DNA of 64,000 bases. It comes from Zunongwangia endophytica (GTDB taxonomy: Bacteria; Bacteroidota; Bacteroidia; Flavobacteriales; Flavobacteriaceae). The DNA is taken from assembly GCF_030409505.1 (NCBI RefSeq), contig NZ_JAUFPZ010000002.1:2115501-2179500 (forward strand), written 5' to 3'. The notes under the pieces are model-generated. The model made no database searches. It saw only the letters and a program-made list of their open reading frames with translations, and was not told the origin of the DNA. Both the position numbers and the translations under genes were made by a program. Below are positions 8,321 to 18,170 of the stretch, one piece after another. Position 1 is the first letter of the stretch; every line of letters begins with the position of its first letter.

Positions 8321-8358
8321 TTCTAAAATAATACATTATTTATAATGTAGATTTGTCT

Positions 8359-8386
8359 AAGGGCTGGTAATTACCAGCCCTTTTTT
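8359..8386 (+). terminator. Intrinsic terminator of hxlBA
   Basis: Perfect hairpin AAGGGCTGGTAA / TTACCAGCCCTT (8359-8382), followed by a run of Ts. Confidence 0.9.
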
Positions 8387-8465
8387 GTGCTTCCATATTA
8401 AAATACCTAGAATTACTAGTTATTTTGAAATTCACCGAAATAAATTCAAAAGAAGGTTTCTTTCC

Positions 8466-9377
8466 TTAAAGTACATATTCTTCATTTACACTTTCCACTT
8501 GTTTTGGAATATTCTTATCTCTAAGCATTTCTAATAGATTTATTTCTATAGTTCGTGATATTAAGTTTAAAGGAATTCCGGTAGGTAACATTTCAAAAGG
8601 ATTAAGAAGGGAAACCCCTATTTTATGAATGGTTAGAAATACATATCCTATTAAGGTTCCAAAAACGATCGACCAAACTCCGATGCTTTCTGCAGTAACA
8701 AGGGTTGAGCACACAATAAATATCCAGACAAAAACTCTCGTGTAGTAATTATAAGTAGTTGGGAAAACGGTATTAGCGATACGCTCAGATTTCCCCATAT
8801 GATCACAAAAATTGATAAGCATTTGGTTTAATTGCATAAACTGAAATCCATCAACCTTTCCTTTTTGATACCATTCGTTTAAATCTCTTGTCTGAAGATT
8901 TAAAACTGCATTCGCTTTATTGGATTCATGTCTTAGGTATTCAAAATCATCATCACTTAAGAAATTTAAATAATCGGTTTCTGCAGATTTCCTCAGACCT
9001 CTGTTTAAAGCGTAAACAAAACCGATATGTCTGCGCACTAAAATTTCAATGAAATTTCTGTCTTCTCCTTGAATTTCTTCCGTTGTTTTTTTCAGAAATA
9101 ATAATTGTCTCGCCCAGCTTCTACTATCATTTACGAGTCCGCCCCATATCTTTCTAGCTTCCCACCAACGATCGTAAGCCTGATTATTGTTGAAACCAAT
9201 AAAAAATGCAAGTGCTGTACCTAAAATTGTTGGCAGCAATGCCGGGATAGGAATATTAATAATATTAAAATATTCTGATAACGCATAAGTTACACTACAG
9301 GTTAGAAAATCAATTAAAAAATAAGTCCAGGATCCCTCTATAACACTGGATATTCTAACTTTATTGGATATTAACAT
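8466..9377 (-). CDS. Bestrophin-family anion channel protein
   Basis: 303 residues, the usual size for bacterial bestrophins (UPF0187). Typical features are membrane helices in the N-terminal third, the FIGFNNNQAYDRWWEARKIWG segment (about 59-79), the DSRSWARQL motif and, near the C-terminus, NPFEMLPTGIPL, which corresponds to the conserved region after the last pore helix. Bacterial homologues form pentameric ion channels in the inner membrane; selectivity cannot be read here. It stands alone between the hxl terminator and a divergent response regulator. Confidence 0.9.
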   Translation of the reverse strand: MLISNKVRISSVIEGSWTYFLIDFLTCSVTYALSEYFNIINIPIPALLPTILGTALAFFIGFNNNQAYDRWWEARKIWGGLVNDSRSWARQLLFLKKTTEEIQGEDRNFIEILVRRHIGFVYALNRGLRKSAETDYLNFLSDDDFEYLRHESNKANAVLNLQTRDLNEWYQKGKVDGFQFMQLNQMLINFCDHMGKSERIANTVFPTTYNYYTRVFVWIFIVCSTLVTAESIGVWSIVFGTLIGYVFLTIHKIGVSLLNPFEMLPTGIPLNLISRTIEINLLEMLRDKNIPKQVESVNEEYVL

Positions 9378-9520
9378 TCATAGATTTTTCACCTAATTTA
9401 AATAAAAAATGATATTATTTCAATACAAATGGATATTCATAAGTATTTTAATACTTTTACTCCTTATTTAAGTATATAACCATCAATTAAAAAACGTGCT
9501 TAGTATTTTTAAGATTTACT

Positions 9521-9919
9521 ATGAAAGAGTTCGAGAAACCAATTAAAATTTTAGCGGTAGATGATAATCCGGTTAATCTGTTTTTAGTAAAGACGATTAT
9601 CAATAAAATTTTTGATTGTGCTGAAGTTATAACTGCTGCTACCGGTGAAGAAGGCGTAGCGATTTATAGAGATTCACCAATTTTTGATCTTATTTTAATG
9701 GATATTCAGTTACCGGGAATTGATGGATTTGAAGCAAGTAGATTGATAAAAAAAATAGAAGCTAAGCGCCCTACGCGCATAGTAGCCCTAAGCGGTAATA
9801 AATTAGAGAATATGATAGAAAAAGGTGAAATGGTAGGTATGGATGGTTATCTTAGTAAACCTATTAAAGTTGAACCAAGTAAAAATCTATTTCAAAAACT
9901 CTTGGTAGAAAAAATTTAG
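9521..9919 (+). CDS. Stand-alone response regulator receiver domain
   Basis: 132 residues, essentially one REC domain. The acidic pocket D14/D15, phospho-acceptor D61 (LILMDIQLPG), S91 and K113 (LSKP) are all in place, so it should be phosphorylated normally. There is no output domain. No histidine kinase lies next to it, so it may act as a shuttle or be served by a hybrid kinase elsewhere. The upstream region has a short AT-rich palindrome (AAGTATT/AATACTT at 9441-9456) that may belong to its promoter. Confidence 0.88.
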   Translation: MKEFEKPIKILAVDDNPVNLFLVKTIINKIFDCAEVITAATGEEGVAIYRDSPIFDLILMDIQLPGIDGFEASRLIKKIEAKRPTRIVALSGNKLENMIEKGEMVGMDGYLSKPIKVEPSKNLFQKLLVEKI

Positions 9920-9982
9920 TACCTCAACGCTATTTTCAAAAAACCTTAGAAAATATTTACCTAAAACTTCCTTAGTATCAAT

Positions 9983-10020
9983 AAAAAAGCTGACTAGTTC
10001 ATTTTCAGAATAGTCAGCTT
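9983..10020 (-). terminator. Intrinsic terminator for the flavin monooxygenase operon
   Basis: Stem AAGCTGACTA / TAGTCAGCTT (9987-9996 and 10011-10020) with a 14-base loop. On the minus strand the hairpin is followed by a T run (the As at 9983-9988). It could also end transcription from the receiver gene on the plus strand, but it lacks Ts on that side. Confidence 0.75.
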
Positions 10021-10049
10021 TGAGAAGTGTGATCTTTATTTTTTAAGAA

Positions 10050-11090
10050 TTACACCACTTTTTGATCTTCAAGTTTCTTGGATTCTTTATTGATTTCCTG
10101 CATTATTTCAGCAAATGTACTAACTGATTTTATTCGATCTTCAGCATCATACATCGCAGAAACTGCTATTAATTCATCTACATTAGTTTCATCCAAAAAT
10201 TCATTCACTTGTTTCTTTACAGTTGCTTTGCTTCCTACGAAAGAATATTTAAGCATTTGCTGAACTGATGGATGATTTAAAACGCCTTTCAATTCAGATG
10301 TCATAGGAGTTGGCGGTTTCAAGCCATCTCTTTCTCCGGTTAAAATCCCCAGAAACATTCGTATTAATGTTGTAAATAATTCATCTGCTTTTTCATCGGT
10401 TTCAGCAATTATTACATTTACACCTGCCATACAGTAAGGCTTCTCTAAAACTTCTGAAGCAGAAAATTCTTCTCTATAAATTCGTAATGCATTTTGTAAA
10501 TGTTTTGTTGCAAAGTGGCTGGCAAAAGCATAAGGTAGACCTTTTCTGGCAGCTAAGTGCGCACTATCAGTACTAGAACCTAAAATATAAAGCGGCACAT
10601 CTGCACTTTCAGCTATAGGAGCTCTAACTTCTGAAGTTTTATTCTCTGACGAAAAATAACGTTCAATCTTAGCAATTTCGTTTGGGAAAGATTGTGCAGC
10701 CTGCATAAAATCAGATCGTATTGCACTCGCAGTTTTAGGATCTGTTCCGGGAGCTCTTCCTAAACCAAGATCTATACGGCCAGGATATAATTGTGCTAAA
10801 GTTCCAAACTGTTCAGCAATCACTAATGGCGAATGGTTTGGTAGCATAATTCCTCCAGAACCAACTTTAATTTTAGAAGTATTATCAGCTATATATCCCA
10901 TAAGAATTGAAGTCGCAGTACTCCCAACGTGCTCCATATTATGGTGTTCTGCAAACCAAAACCTATGATAACCTGCATCTTCAGCTAATTTTGCTAATTC
11001 TAGTGAATTATTTAAGGTCTGTTTGTATGTATTTCCTTTTGACACATGAGCAAGCTCAAGTATCGAATATTTTATGTCTTTACTATTCAT
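10050..11090 (-). CDS. Luciferase-like (LLM class) flavin-dependent oxidoreductase
   Basis: 346 residues with the bacterial-luciferase TIM-barrel pattern: AEDAGYHRFWFAEHHNMEHVGST (about 36-58), IKVGSGGIMLPNHSPLVIAEQFGTL, YPGRIDLGLGRAPGTDP and a C-terminal FVGSKATVKKQVNEFL. Such proteins use FMNH2 and oxygen to oxidise small organic molecules; the substrate is not predictable. The gene lies 21 bases after an ArsR-type regulator on the same strand, so the two are probably cotranscribed. Confidence 0.88.
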   Translation of the reverse strand: MNSKDIKYSILELAHVSKGNTYKQTLNNSLELAKLAEDAGYHRFWFAEHHNMEHVGSTATSILMGYIADNTSKIKVGSGGIMLPNHSPLVIAEQFGTLAQLYPGRIDLGLGRAPGTDPKTASAIRSDFMQAAQSFPNEIAKIERYFSSENKTSEVRAPIAESADVPLYILGSSTDSAHLAARKGLPYAFASHFATKHLQNALRIYREEFSASEVLEKPYCMAGVNVIIAETDEKADELFTTLIRMFLGILTGERDGLKPPTPMTSELKGVLNHPSVQQMLKYSFVGSKATVKKQVNEFLDETNVDELIAVSAMYDAEDRIKSVSTFAEIMQEINKESKKLEDQKVV

Positions 11091-11111
11091 ATATTTAAAT
11101 GTTTCAATATA

Positions 11112-11396
11112 TTAATCGTTGAAGCTTTGTAAGTTTTTGAGTGTAGCTAAATAATCGTTTAAGATATTCTGATTCAGAGAATAAAAATAAAATCGTCCTT
11201 CCTTATACGGAATTATCAAATCGGCTTCTACCAGTCTTTTAATATGATGACTTATGGAAGGTTGTGATAAATCTAATGAATCGACAATCGCAGAACAATC
11301 TAACTTACCTTCGTTCTTTTGGATCGCCTTCATAATAAGCAGTCGATTTCGATCACTTAAAGCCTTAGCTATTTTCTCTACTTCTTTTAAATTCAA
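11112..11396 (-). CDS. ArsR-family transcriptional regulator
   Basis: 94 residues forming a winged helix-turn-helix: IAKALSDRNRLLIMKAIQK at the start, the recognition helix in LDLSQPSISHHIKRLVEADL, and the wing at IIPYKEGRFYFYSLN. No CxC metal-binding pair is present in the recognition helix (the ELCVCD motif of arsenic/cadmium sensors is absent), so it is not an obvious metal sensor. As the first gene of the operon it probably controls itself and the flavin oxidoreductase. Confidence 0.88.
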   Translation of the reverse strand: MNLKEVEKIAKALSDRNRLLIMKAIQKNEGKLDCSAIVDSLDLSQPSISHHIKRLVEADLIIPYKEGRFYFYSLNQNILNDYLATLKNLQSFND

Positions 11397-11531
11397 ATTC
11401 TCTAATTAAATAATTTAGCTAATACAGCATTACACATAGTTTGTAGCAAATAGTGCAAAAACCTTACGTCGAGTAGAGAAAATTTATAAACACTAATCCT
11501 ATACTATTTTTCACAAAAACATAATTTTTTT

Positions 11532-13757
11532 CTATTCCTTTTCTTTTATATTTTCCAATATCCTAATAAAGTTATTCGCTCGTTTTTTAGATAAGCTTTT
11601 TGCCCAATCAACCCGATTATTTGATGCACCCGGGCCGGTTGAATTATATTCTGCATAAAACACGGTTTCCTCAGCTTCTGGTTTTCCCCAGTTATGCCAG
11701 CCTTCAATTCTAATATGATCTCCAAGATGACAATTGATAAGGACTGTTTGCGCATAATTTCTCCATGGTCTTCCAAGGTAAACCGAATTTGCTTCAATTC
11801 CTTCCGCAGTAAAATCACATTCTATAAAAACAATACCGTATTTCGCACCTTCTTCGGTAGAAGCTGCTGTCACATAGCCGTCTCGTTTACTTTTAATCTT
11901 ACATTGATAAAATACGGCTGAAGACCAGCCAAAAATAAAATCTACCGTTCCCTCGATATAACAGTTTTCATAAAATTGCTGACTATTTTTGCCATGTAGA
12001 TAAAGCGTATCCTGATTGCCCAGAAAATTGCAATTCTTAAAATGAGCTTTGTTTCCGTCTACCCTAACGGCTACGGCTTGCCCCACGCGACCGGCACTAT
12101 TTTCGAAAGTAATGTTTTCTGCAAAAAAATGGTCCCCAAAAATAAAGAAAGACGTCGATCCTGTTGTTCCCAAACCTTCCCCAAAGCGATTAAGTTTGCT
12201 CGCATAATCATCATAAGTAATTATTGTACTGTCTTTACTTTCCCCGATAAACTGAATATTGGTTTTAGAAGCTGGTAAAACCAGTTTTTCTTTATAAATC
12301 CCATTTTTTATAAACACTCGCGTCGCATTTTTTCTGAAATCGGGCAGTTTGTTAATTAGTACTTTAAGGGTTTTAAAATCGCCACTCCCATCACTTGCTA
12401 CGATAAAATCATACTGGGCCGATTTTGTTAATTCCTGAATGTAAATTTCGAGATTGGTATACTGCTCACTTAATTGATATTGCGTAGCGTCGTTTTTATT
12501 AGGATTTAGATTATTTACTTTCTCCCATTCATCTGGTATTCCATCGCCATCGCTATCTTTTTTACTTTTTCCATTTTTTAGATTGGGCCATCCACCAACG
12601 TCTTCCTGTGAATCTATAATTCCGTTTTCAAGAGTGGTTTTACCAGATCTTACTTCTGTAATTATTCGTTGATCCACCTCATCTCTATAAAGACTGGCAC
12701 CGGCTTGTTTCAGGACATTGTTGTAAGCAGCATAAGCTTCTTCAGTATTAATATTATTCAAAATATCGAACATTTTAGATGCTTTAGTTTTAGCCGGATC
12801 GTCACATTGTACACCACCTTTCCAGTTATCTCTACTCACAGTTTGTGAACCTTCTACATAATTTCCGGCTACGAAAAATTGGCCGTAAGGTTTACTAGGA
12901 TTTAAAATTCGGTCTTTTACATCTTCTTTTGTGGCAGGCCCAGGTTTAAAGTAATTATTTACCACATTGTATCGTCCTTTTTCGCCACCATAAATACTAT
13001 TGAATCCCCAATTAAAAATGACATTATTTCTGAAATCGACCAGTTCATCTTCTTTATTAGGAACCGAAGACGATCCTCCGAAACGTGGATTTCTACTACT
13101 ATTGCTTGCAATTAAATTATGATGAAAACTGGCATTTTGCCCGCCCCAGATTCCGCCATAACCATGTGCACCTTTATGATGTACCGATCTATTTAATGCT
13201 TCTGAAATTATACACCACTGCATGGTGAAATTTTTGTTCCAATAAAATGAAGAATTTTCGTCTGTTGCCCAACTTATCGAGCAATGATCGATCATAATAT
13301 CTGAATTACCGCGACCTCCTAGAGCATCGTCTTCTACACCATTAATATCGCCCATCCTAAACCGTAAATATTGAATGATGACGTTATTCGCCTTAACTTT
13401 TATCGGATATCCTTTTAAAGTGATTCCTCCTCCCGGTGCTGTTTGCCCGGCTATAGTGAGATCACCGCGATTTATATCTAAAGATGATTCTAAATTAATG
13501 GTTCCTGAAACCTCAAAAACGATAATCCTTGGTTCTTTTTTTTGAATTCCTTTTCTAAGACTTCCTTCCCCGCTGTCGTCAAGATTCGTTACTTTATAAA
13601 CGATACCATCTCTTCCTCCTTTGGTGTATCTCCCAAAACCTTCAGCACCAGGAAATGCCAGATTTTGTCCTGAAGCAGAGTTTAAACTAAAGAAAAATAA
13701 TAGAAAAAGATTCAGTATAAAAAAAGGCTGATATTTTATCGATATTCGGTATTTCAT
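11532..13757 (-). CDS. Pectate lyase (PL1) - pectin methylesterase (CE8) fusion, exported
   Basis: A 741-residue bifunctional enzyme. A signal peptide (about 1-30, ending SASGQ) precedes a PL1-type parallel beta-helix (about 33-390) with FPGAEGFGRYTKGGRDG, the VEDDALGGRGNSDIMIDHCS calcium-site region and the RNPRFGG motif. A short calcium-binding-like linker (DSDGDGIPDEWE, 401-412) leads to a CE8 domain (about 448-735) with Q560, Q582-D583 (GNQDTLY), D606 (EGTVDFIFG) and R663/W665 (LGRPW). The esterase half would release methanol from methylated pectin and the lyase half would cleave the resulting polygalacturonate by beta-elimination. It follows a deleted PL1 copy on the same strand, which suggests an earlier duplication. 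Confidence 0.93.
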   Translation of the reverse strand: MKYRISIKYQPFFILNLFLLFFFSLNSASGQNLAFPGAEGFGRYTKGGRDGIVYKVTNLDDSGEGSLRKGIQKKEPRIIVFEVSGTINLESSLDINRGDLTIAGQTAPGGGITLKGYPIKVKANNVIIQYLRFRMGDINGVEDDALGGRGNSDIMIDHCSISWATDENSSFYWNKNFTMQWCIISEALNRSVHHKGAHGYGGIWGGQNASFHHNLIASNSSRNPRFGGSSSVPNKEDELVDFRNNVIFNWGFNSIYGGEKGRYNVVNNYFKPGPATKEDVKDRILNPSKPYGQFFVAGNYVEGSQTVSRDNWKGGVQCDDPAKTKASKMFDILNNINTEEAYAAYNNVLKQAGASLYRDEVDQRIITEVRSGKTTLENGIIDSQEDVGGWPNLKNGKSKKDSDGDGIPDEWEKVNNLNPNKNDATQYQLSEQYTNLEIYIQELTKSAQYDFIVASDGSGDFKTLKVLINKLPDFRKNATRVFIKNGIYKEKLVLPASKTNIQFIGESKDSTIITYDDYASKLNRFGEGLGTTGSTSFFIFGDHFFAENITFENSAGRVGQAVAVRVDGNKAHFKNCNFLGNQDTLYLHGKNSQQFYENCYIEGTVDFIFGWSSAVFYQCKIKSKRDGYVTAASTEEGAKYGIVFIECDFTAEGIEANSVYLGRPWRNYAQTVLINCHLGDHIRIEGWHNWGKPEAEETVFYAEYNSTGPGASNNRVDWAKSLSKKRANNFIRILENIKEKE

Positions 13758-13773
13758 GATTGTTTTTTTCGGA

Positions 13774-14624
13774 TTATATGTTTGGGCTTAGGCTATTTAA
13801 ATATACTTCCAGATTATCGTAACCTGTACTAAGATCGTTATCGTTTGCATCAAACTTCTCAGGATCCAAATTGTTTTCAATTTCCCAATCGTCTGGCATT
13901 CCGTCTAAATCTGAATCTTTTAAAGCAGTTCCCTTATCTAATTCTGGATAGCCACCAACATCACTTTGGGTATCAATTATTCCGTTTGTGCTTCCACGCG
14001 ATCCAGTATAGGTGAAACTTTTATTTTGTACATCTGCAATTACATGCTCATCTACTTTATCTCTAAACATGGTATTGCCAGACTTAGCCATTACGGCTTC
14101 ATAAGACCGCTGAGCACTCTGAGTTTCTACATTATCATCGATAGGATGAGGAGATTCAATCTTCATTGCATTCTTATCTTCTGGGGTTAAACTACCGTAT
14201 TTGCTATGTATTTGATTATATACTCCCAACTCCCAATTATTTTCACTTGCTCTTTCGCTACCCTCTACAAAATTTACATCAATGAAAAATTTACCCCAAA
14301 TATTATAAACTTCACTATCCACATTAAGGTTTTTATCGATGGCTACGATTCGTTCTTTTTTTGAGGTTGAAGGTCCCGGTTTATAATAGTTATTTACAAT
14401 GTTAACGTTCATGGCTTCTCAGCAATAGATACTATTGCCCTGCCAGTTATATATTACACCCCACGACCACCAGTCGCATTCTTGCCAAAACCTTCAGCAT
14501 TAGGAAATGCGAAAGCTTCTTCCTGAACAGGCTCGTGGCCAACAGGCGATTCTTCCTCACTTTGATCAAGATCACCAGAGCAAGAAAAAATGAGTGCTGC
14601 AAAAAAATATAGAATAATTTTCAA
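13774..14624 (-). pseudogene. Pectate lyase (PL1) lipoprotein with a large internal deletion
   Basis: The 5' part (14624-14454, now starting at a TTG) encodes a lipoprotein signal (LIFSCSGD), a linker and the conserved N-terminus FAFPNAEGFGKNATGGRG, then reaches TAA. Directly after that the reading resumes, in another frame, at YNWQGNSIY, then a TGA where Gly is expected, and EAMNVNIVNNYYKPGPST. From there it is open to 13774 (DSDLDGMPDDWEIENNLDPE near the end). Against the intact neighbour, about 195 codons between the N-terminal FPxAEGFG region and the NNY(Y/F)KPGP region are missing, including the catalytic and calcium sites. The surviving 212-residue frame from 14412 is therefore unlikely to be active. 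Confidence 0.88.
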
Positions 14625-14635
14625 AATATTGGATT

Positions 14636-14666
14636 AAAAAACAAAGCTGGAAAAATTCCAGCTTTG
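14636..14666 (-). terminator. Intrinsic terminator after the DUF5123-like gene
   Basis: Perfect 11-base stem CAAAGCTGGAA / TTCCAGCTTTG (14642-14666) with a three-base loop, followed on the minus strand by six Ts. It would separate susC-susD-lipoprotein from the lyase genes downstream. Confidence 0.85.
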
Positions 14667-14679
14667 ATCATTATTTAGT

Positions 14680-16371
14680 CTATAATTCTATTCTCCATCG
14701 TGGATCACCAGTATCAAATCTTCCTGAGAATCCTCTATCCTGAAAATTAAAATTATTCTCAGTAGCTACATTCATCCAAAGATCATCCTGGGTACCATTG
14801 TAATTCGCAATTGGGAAACCTGGAATTTCGCCCCCACTAAAGAAGAAATTCGCCGTAGAATAGTTATTTACAATATTGAAGTTGGTATTTCCTAATCCCT
14901 GGCCAATTCCCTGGATTCCGTAGTTATCGCTATCGCTTAAATCCCAACTATGCCCAAATATTGAATTACTTATCGTAATTCCGTTAGTTACGTTATCATT
15001 ACCATCACCTCCTCTATATCTAAAAAACTGGCCTCCGGTATTGATAAAATTGGCAAAGGAACAACCGTTTATGGTTATAGACTGTGAGTTGTTTCTAGAC
15101 TGAATCCCGGTATCGATATAATTAAATGAACTGTTCAATAAGTTGATCTCCTGTACCGATGCAGTTGGTGTATCTGTAGATGGATCAGTGTCAGTAGTAA
15201 GTATTCCGTATCCTCCAATAGTGTCTACGATAGAATTACTAATGGTAAATTCTTCTACCTGCACTGTTGTTCTTATTCTCATTATCCCTCTAAAATTAGA
15301 AATATGACATTTTTCAAATAATACTTCACCTACATTTACATTGCTTCTGTTTGGATTGAATACGTAATCACCAGTATAATCCTCTCCTCGAAGTTTAAGA
15401 TCTATAAATCGAACATGATCAATGTTTGAATTATCATCTATATCCCAGTTACCTGTAGTGTACAGCATGGCTTGTTTTTCACCAAAACCGTAAGTTGCAC
15501 GAATGGTAATGGATTTATTTAAGTTTTGCTCCGGAAATTTATAAACGCTTCCTCTAGAAATTAAAACAACTGCACCATCTGGAGCAGACGCAACTGCATT
15601 AGAAACCGCCAGCGAATCTGTAGCACCTCTAATATCTATAACATTAGCATCATTAGGATCGATATCCATTGGTAAAGTAGTATAATTTACCCAACCTCTT
15701 AATTGATCTTCACTATACAGCGCGATCTGATATTCGGTATCTGGGTCTAAACCTGTAACGGTAGCTTCAGTTGAATCCCTTTCTTCCTGATTCACCGATC
15801 GTTCTTCGAAAAGTGGCGTATTTAAAGAAAGATCTTCCGCAGCATATATCTGGATTCCGGTTACCGGAGCTCCTGCTGCCGTCCAGGTTACCCTGGCAGC
15901 CGTATCGATCACATCAAAGCGACTTGGAACATTCAGTATTGATGGAAATCTTTGGGTTCTTACATTTCCCAGATCTGAAATTTTACTATCAAATTCAGGA
16001 TCATCAGCATGCGCTGTTGCTCTAATTTGATATAAAGTGTTCCAATAGAGTTCTTGACCGATTAAATCTTCGTTAATCTCTACATAATTAGTATCTGTTT
16101 CTATTGTAAAATCTACATTAGCAAACGTATCACGACTAACTTCTATCGTATACGATTCAGCACTCCGCATATTACCTAGATTTACGATAATTACGTTTCC
16201 TTCAGAATATAGATCTTCATTTAAAACGGGTCTAAAAAGACGTGTTCTATCAAAATCCTCATCATCTTTTTCACAAGCACTAAACATGATCACTCCAACA
16301 AGAATAACAAAAATATTTAGGGCATACTTAATTTTAAGTCCTCTTAATATATTAAAAACCATAACCATCAT
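14680..16371 (-). CDS. DUF5123/DUF4957-type surface lipoprotein of a pectin locus
   Basis: 563 residues with a lipobox at residues 30-33 (FSAC, Cys33) followed by acidic residues (EKDDEDF), a pattern linked to surface export in Bacteroidota. The N-terminal half has one or two fibronectin type III-like domains (WTAAGAPVTGIQIYAAED, then ATVTGLDPDTEYQIALYSED). The C-terminal half (about 245-560) is a right-handed beta-helix-like region rich in N/I/S turns (VRFIDLKLRG, FEKCHISNF, INLLNSSFNYI). Proteins of this build sit next to SusD in pectin loci and probably bind galacturonan at the cell surface. The start overlaps the SusD gene by 20 bases. No lyase catalytic residues could be recognised. Confidence 0.75.
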   Translation of the reverse strand: MMVMVFNILRGLKIKYALNIFVILVGVIMFSACEKDDEDFDRTRLFRPVLNEDLYSEGNVIIVNLGNMRSAESYTIEVSRDTFANVDFTIETDTNYVEINEDLIGQELYWNTLYQIRATAHADDPEFDSKISDLGNVRTQRFPSILNVPSRFDVIDTAARVTWTAAGAPVTGIQIYAAEDLSLNTPLFEERSVNQEERDSTEATVTGLDPDTEYQIALYSEDQLRGWVNYTTLPMDIDPNDANVIDIRGATDSLAVSNAVASAPDGAVVLISRGSVYKFPEQNLNKSITIRATYGFGEKQAMLYTTGNWDIDDNSNIDHVRFIDLKLRGEDYTGDYVFNPNRSNVNVGEVLFEKCHISNFRGIMRIRTTVQVEEFTISNSIVDTIGGYGILTTDTDPSTDTPTASVQEINLLNSSFNYIDTGIQSRNNSQSITINGCSFANFINTGGQFFRYRGGDGNDNVTNGITISNSIFGHSWDLSDSDNYGIQGIGQGLGNTNFNIVNNYSTANFFFSGGEIPGFPIANYNGTQDDLWMNVATENNFNFQDRGFSGRFDTGDPRWRIEL

Positions 16372-18160
16372 TTTTTAAAGTTCCCTGACTGTTCTCGATA
16401 GCAATTGTAGGTATTGGGAATATATATCTTGCCACACCTGGATTTGGACCATTGTAGTAATTTTCCCAATCGTAAAGAATCCATTCCTGATATTGAGTTT
16501 CGTCACTATGCAGGCTTAATAAAAACGGAACCTGATTCCAGGTTTCATCTGGCGGAGCAACTACTTTTCGATTAGGATTCAAGATCTCAAAATCGCCGCT
16601 TTCATCAGTTCTCCAATACATATAAATTGGCAGGTTTGTAGTTCCTGCAAATGCAGCATCAGCTAGATTTTTTAATTCTTCTACGGTTTCTTTTGTTTTT
16701 TCAGCATAAATACCCCAACGAATTAACTCATACTTTCTAATCATTTCGCCACCAAACTCCCAAGCTCTTTCATCGACTATTGCTTCGAAAAAGCTTTCTT
16801 TAGATCCAGAAATAGAATTAATATATTGATCCACTTTTTCTGGCCAGAATGTATCTTCAAAAGCACGTTGTCTTACTCTTGCAAGAGCTTCCTGTGCTGA
16901 AGCTGTTGGGCCGTTTAATTCATTTTCGGCTTCTGCGTACATTAATAAAACATCAGAATATCTAAGCATTGGCCAGTTTATTCCTGTTCCTTTTGCTGAA
17001 GATGCTCCTGGTGGGTTATCTAAAAAGTGCCTACTCCATTTACCTTGTGAAATATCGTAAGAAGCTTCTACGAATTCTTTCTCAAATTGTTCATTTATTT
17101 GGTACAATCCGCAGGTAACATCTCTACGGATATCCAATGTATCAAAAGAAAAATAATAGGTAGGAGGAATAGACATATAATTATTTCCCGATCCATAATC
17201 ATGTGATGCTGTTGGGCCACCTATAACAGTCATACCTATATTCCAACCTACATCTCCACTATTTGTAGAAAAGGGAACTTCAAACAAAATATCGCTATTT
17301 ACAGGTGAAATGAATTTTGCCTGATTTAAAAATACCTGTCTAAAATCTTCAGGTAAAGAGCGATCCTTTAATTCAATTAATTTCTGGGAATAATCTTTTG
17401 CAATTTGATAGTAATCTAAATAATCACTTTCCCTATCCATGCTTAGGTCTGGAGTTAAAAAATAACCACCTCTTTGCAAGGATAATCTTGCAATCATTCC
17501 CAAAGTGTATTCACGGCTTACTTGTTCTATTCCGTAAGGCAATTCATCTGCCCATTTCATATTAGATTCGACATCAATTAGATCCTGAATAACTCCGGAA
17601 AGAATTTCATTTCGATCTGTTTTTGGCAAATTGAAATCATCTCCAGCAACTGGTGCTGATGTTACATAAGGTACATCTCCAAAATAAAAGATAAGCATGC
17701 TGTACCAATACGCTCTTAAAGTGTACGCCTCACCCAATAATTGATAAAAATCAGATTGTTCGTTTGGATCTTCAGATTCCAATGAGCCACTAGCTTTTAT
17801 ACTTTCTATAGAAATATTTGCATCCCTAATTGCTCTATAAGCGTATGTCCATACAATATCTAAGTCACGGTTACTTGGTAAAGCTTCCAGATCCCAAATT
17901 TGATACCGGTCTGACTCACTGGTCCAGCCAGATGCATGTTCTATATCGGTATTCCCTGCCATATTATTAGATAATCGAGATCTAAACGCATCCTGATTAA
18001 AATAGGAATAAACTGCGTTAACCCCATTTCTGGCATCATCTACATTTGAGTAAATATATTGATTATCAAAGGTCGATCTTGATACCGGTTCCATAAAATC
18101 GTCTGAACAGGAGATCGTCAAAATCCCTAAAAATATGATATATAAAATTCTATTTTTCAT
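16352..18160 (-). CDS. SusD/RagB-like nutrient-binding lipoprotein
   Basis: 602 residues with a lipobox ending at Cys18 (LTISC) and the SusD pattern: an N-terminal TPR-like region (TFDNQYIYSNVDDARNGVNA, then YAYRAIRDANISIESI), GEAYTLRAYWYSMLIFYFGDVPYV and the C-terminal LMYAEAENELNGPTASAQEALARVRQRAF and ERAWEFGGEMIRKYELIRWG. It would capture oligosaccharide over its SusC partner at the outer membrane. The order susC-susD-lipoprotein, with gaps of 10 bases or an overlap, shows one operon. Given the neighbours, the ligand is probably a pectin oligosaccharide. Confidence 0.94.
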   Translation of the reverse strand: MKNRILYIIFLGILTISCSDDFMEPVSRSTFDNQYIYSNVDDARNGVNAVYSYFNQDAFRSRLSNNMAGNTDIEHASGWTSESDRYQIWDLEALPSNRDLDIVWTYAYRAIRDANISIESIKASGSLESEDPNEQSDFYQLLGEAYTLRAYWYSMLIFYFGDVPYVTSAPVAGDDFNLPKTDRNEILSGVIQDLIDVESNMKWADELPYGIEQVSREYTLGMIARLSLQRGGYFLTPDLSMDRESDYLDYYQIAKDYSQKLIELKDRSLPEDFRQVFLNQAKFISPVNSDILFEVPFSTNSGDVGWNIGMTVIGGPTASHDYGSGNNYMSIPPTYYFSFDTLDIRRDVTCGLYQINEQFEKEFVEASYDISQGKWSRHFLDNPPGASSAKGTGINWPMLRYSDVLLMYAEAENELNGPTASAQEALARVRQRAFEDTFWPEKVDQYINSISGSKESFFEAIVDERAWEFGGEMIRKYELIRWGIYAEKTKETVEELKNLADAAFAGTTNLPIYMYWRTDESGDFEILNPNRKVVAPPDETWNQVPFLLSLHSDETQYQEWILYDWENYYNGPNPGVARYIFPIPTIAIENSQGTLKNDGYGF

Positions 18161-18170
18161 AGTAAATTTT

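Noticed and set aside
11546..11818. 90-codon minus-strand frame inside the CE8 domain
   Set aside because: Frame-shifted reading of the methylesterase; it does not continue any domain.
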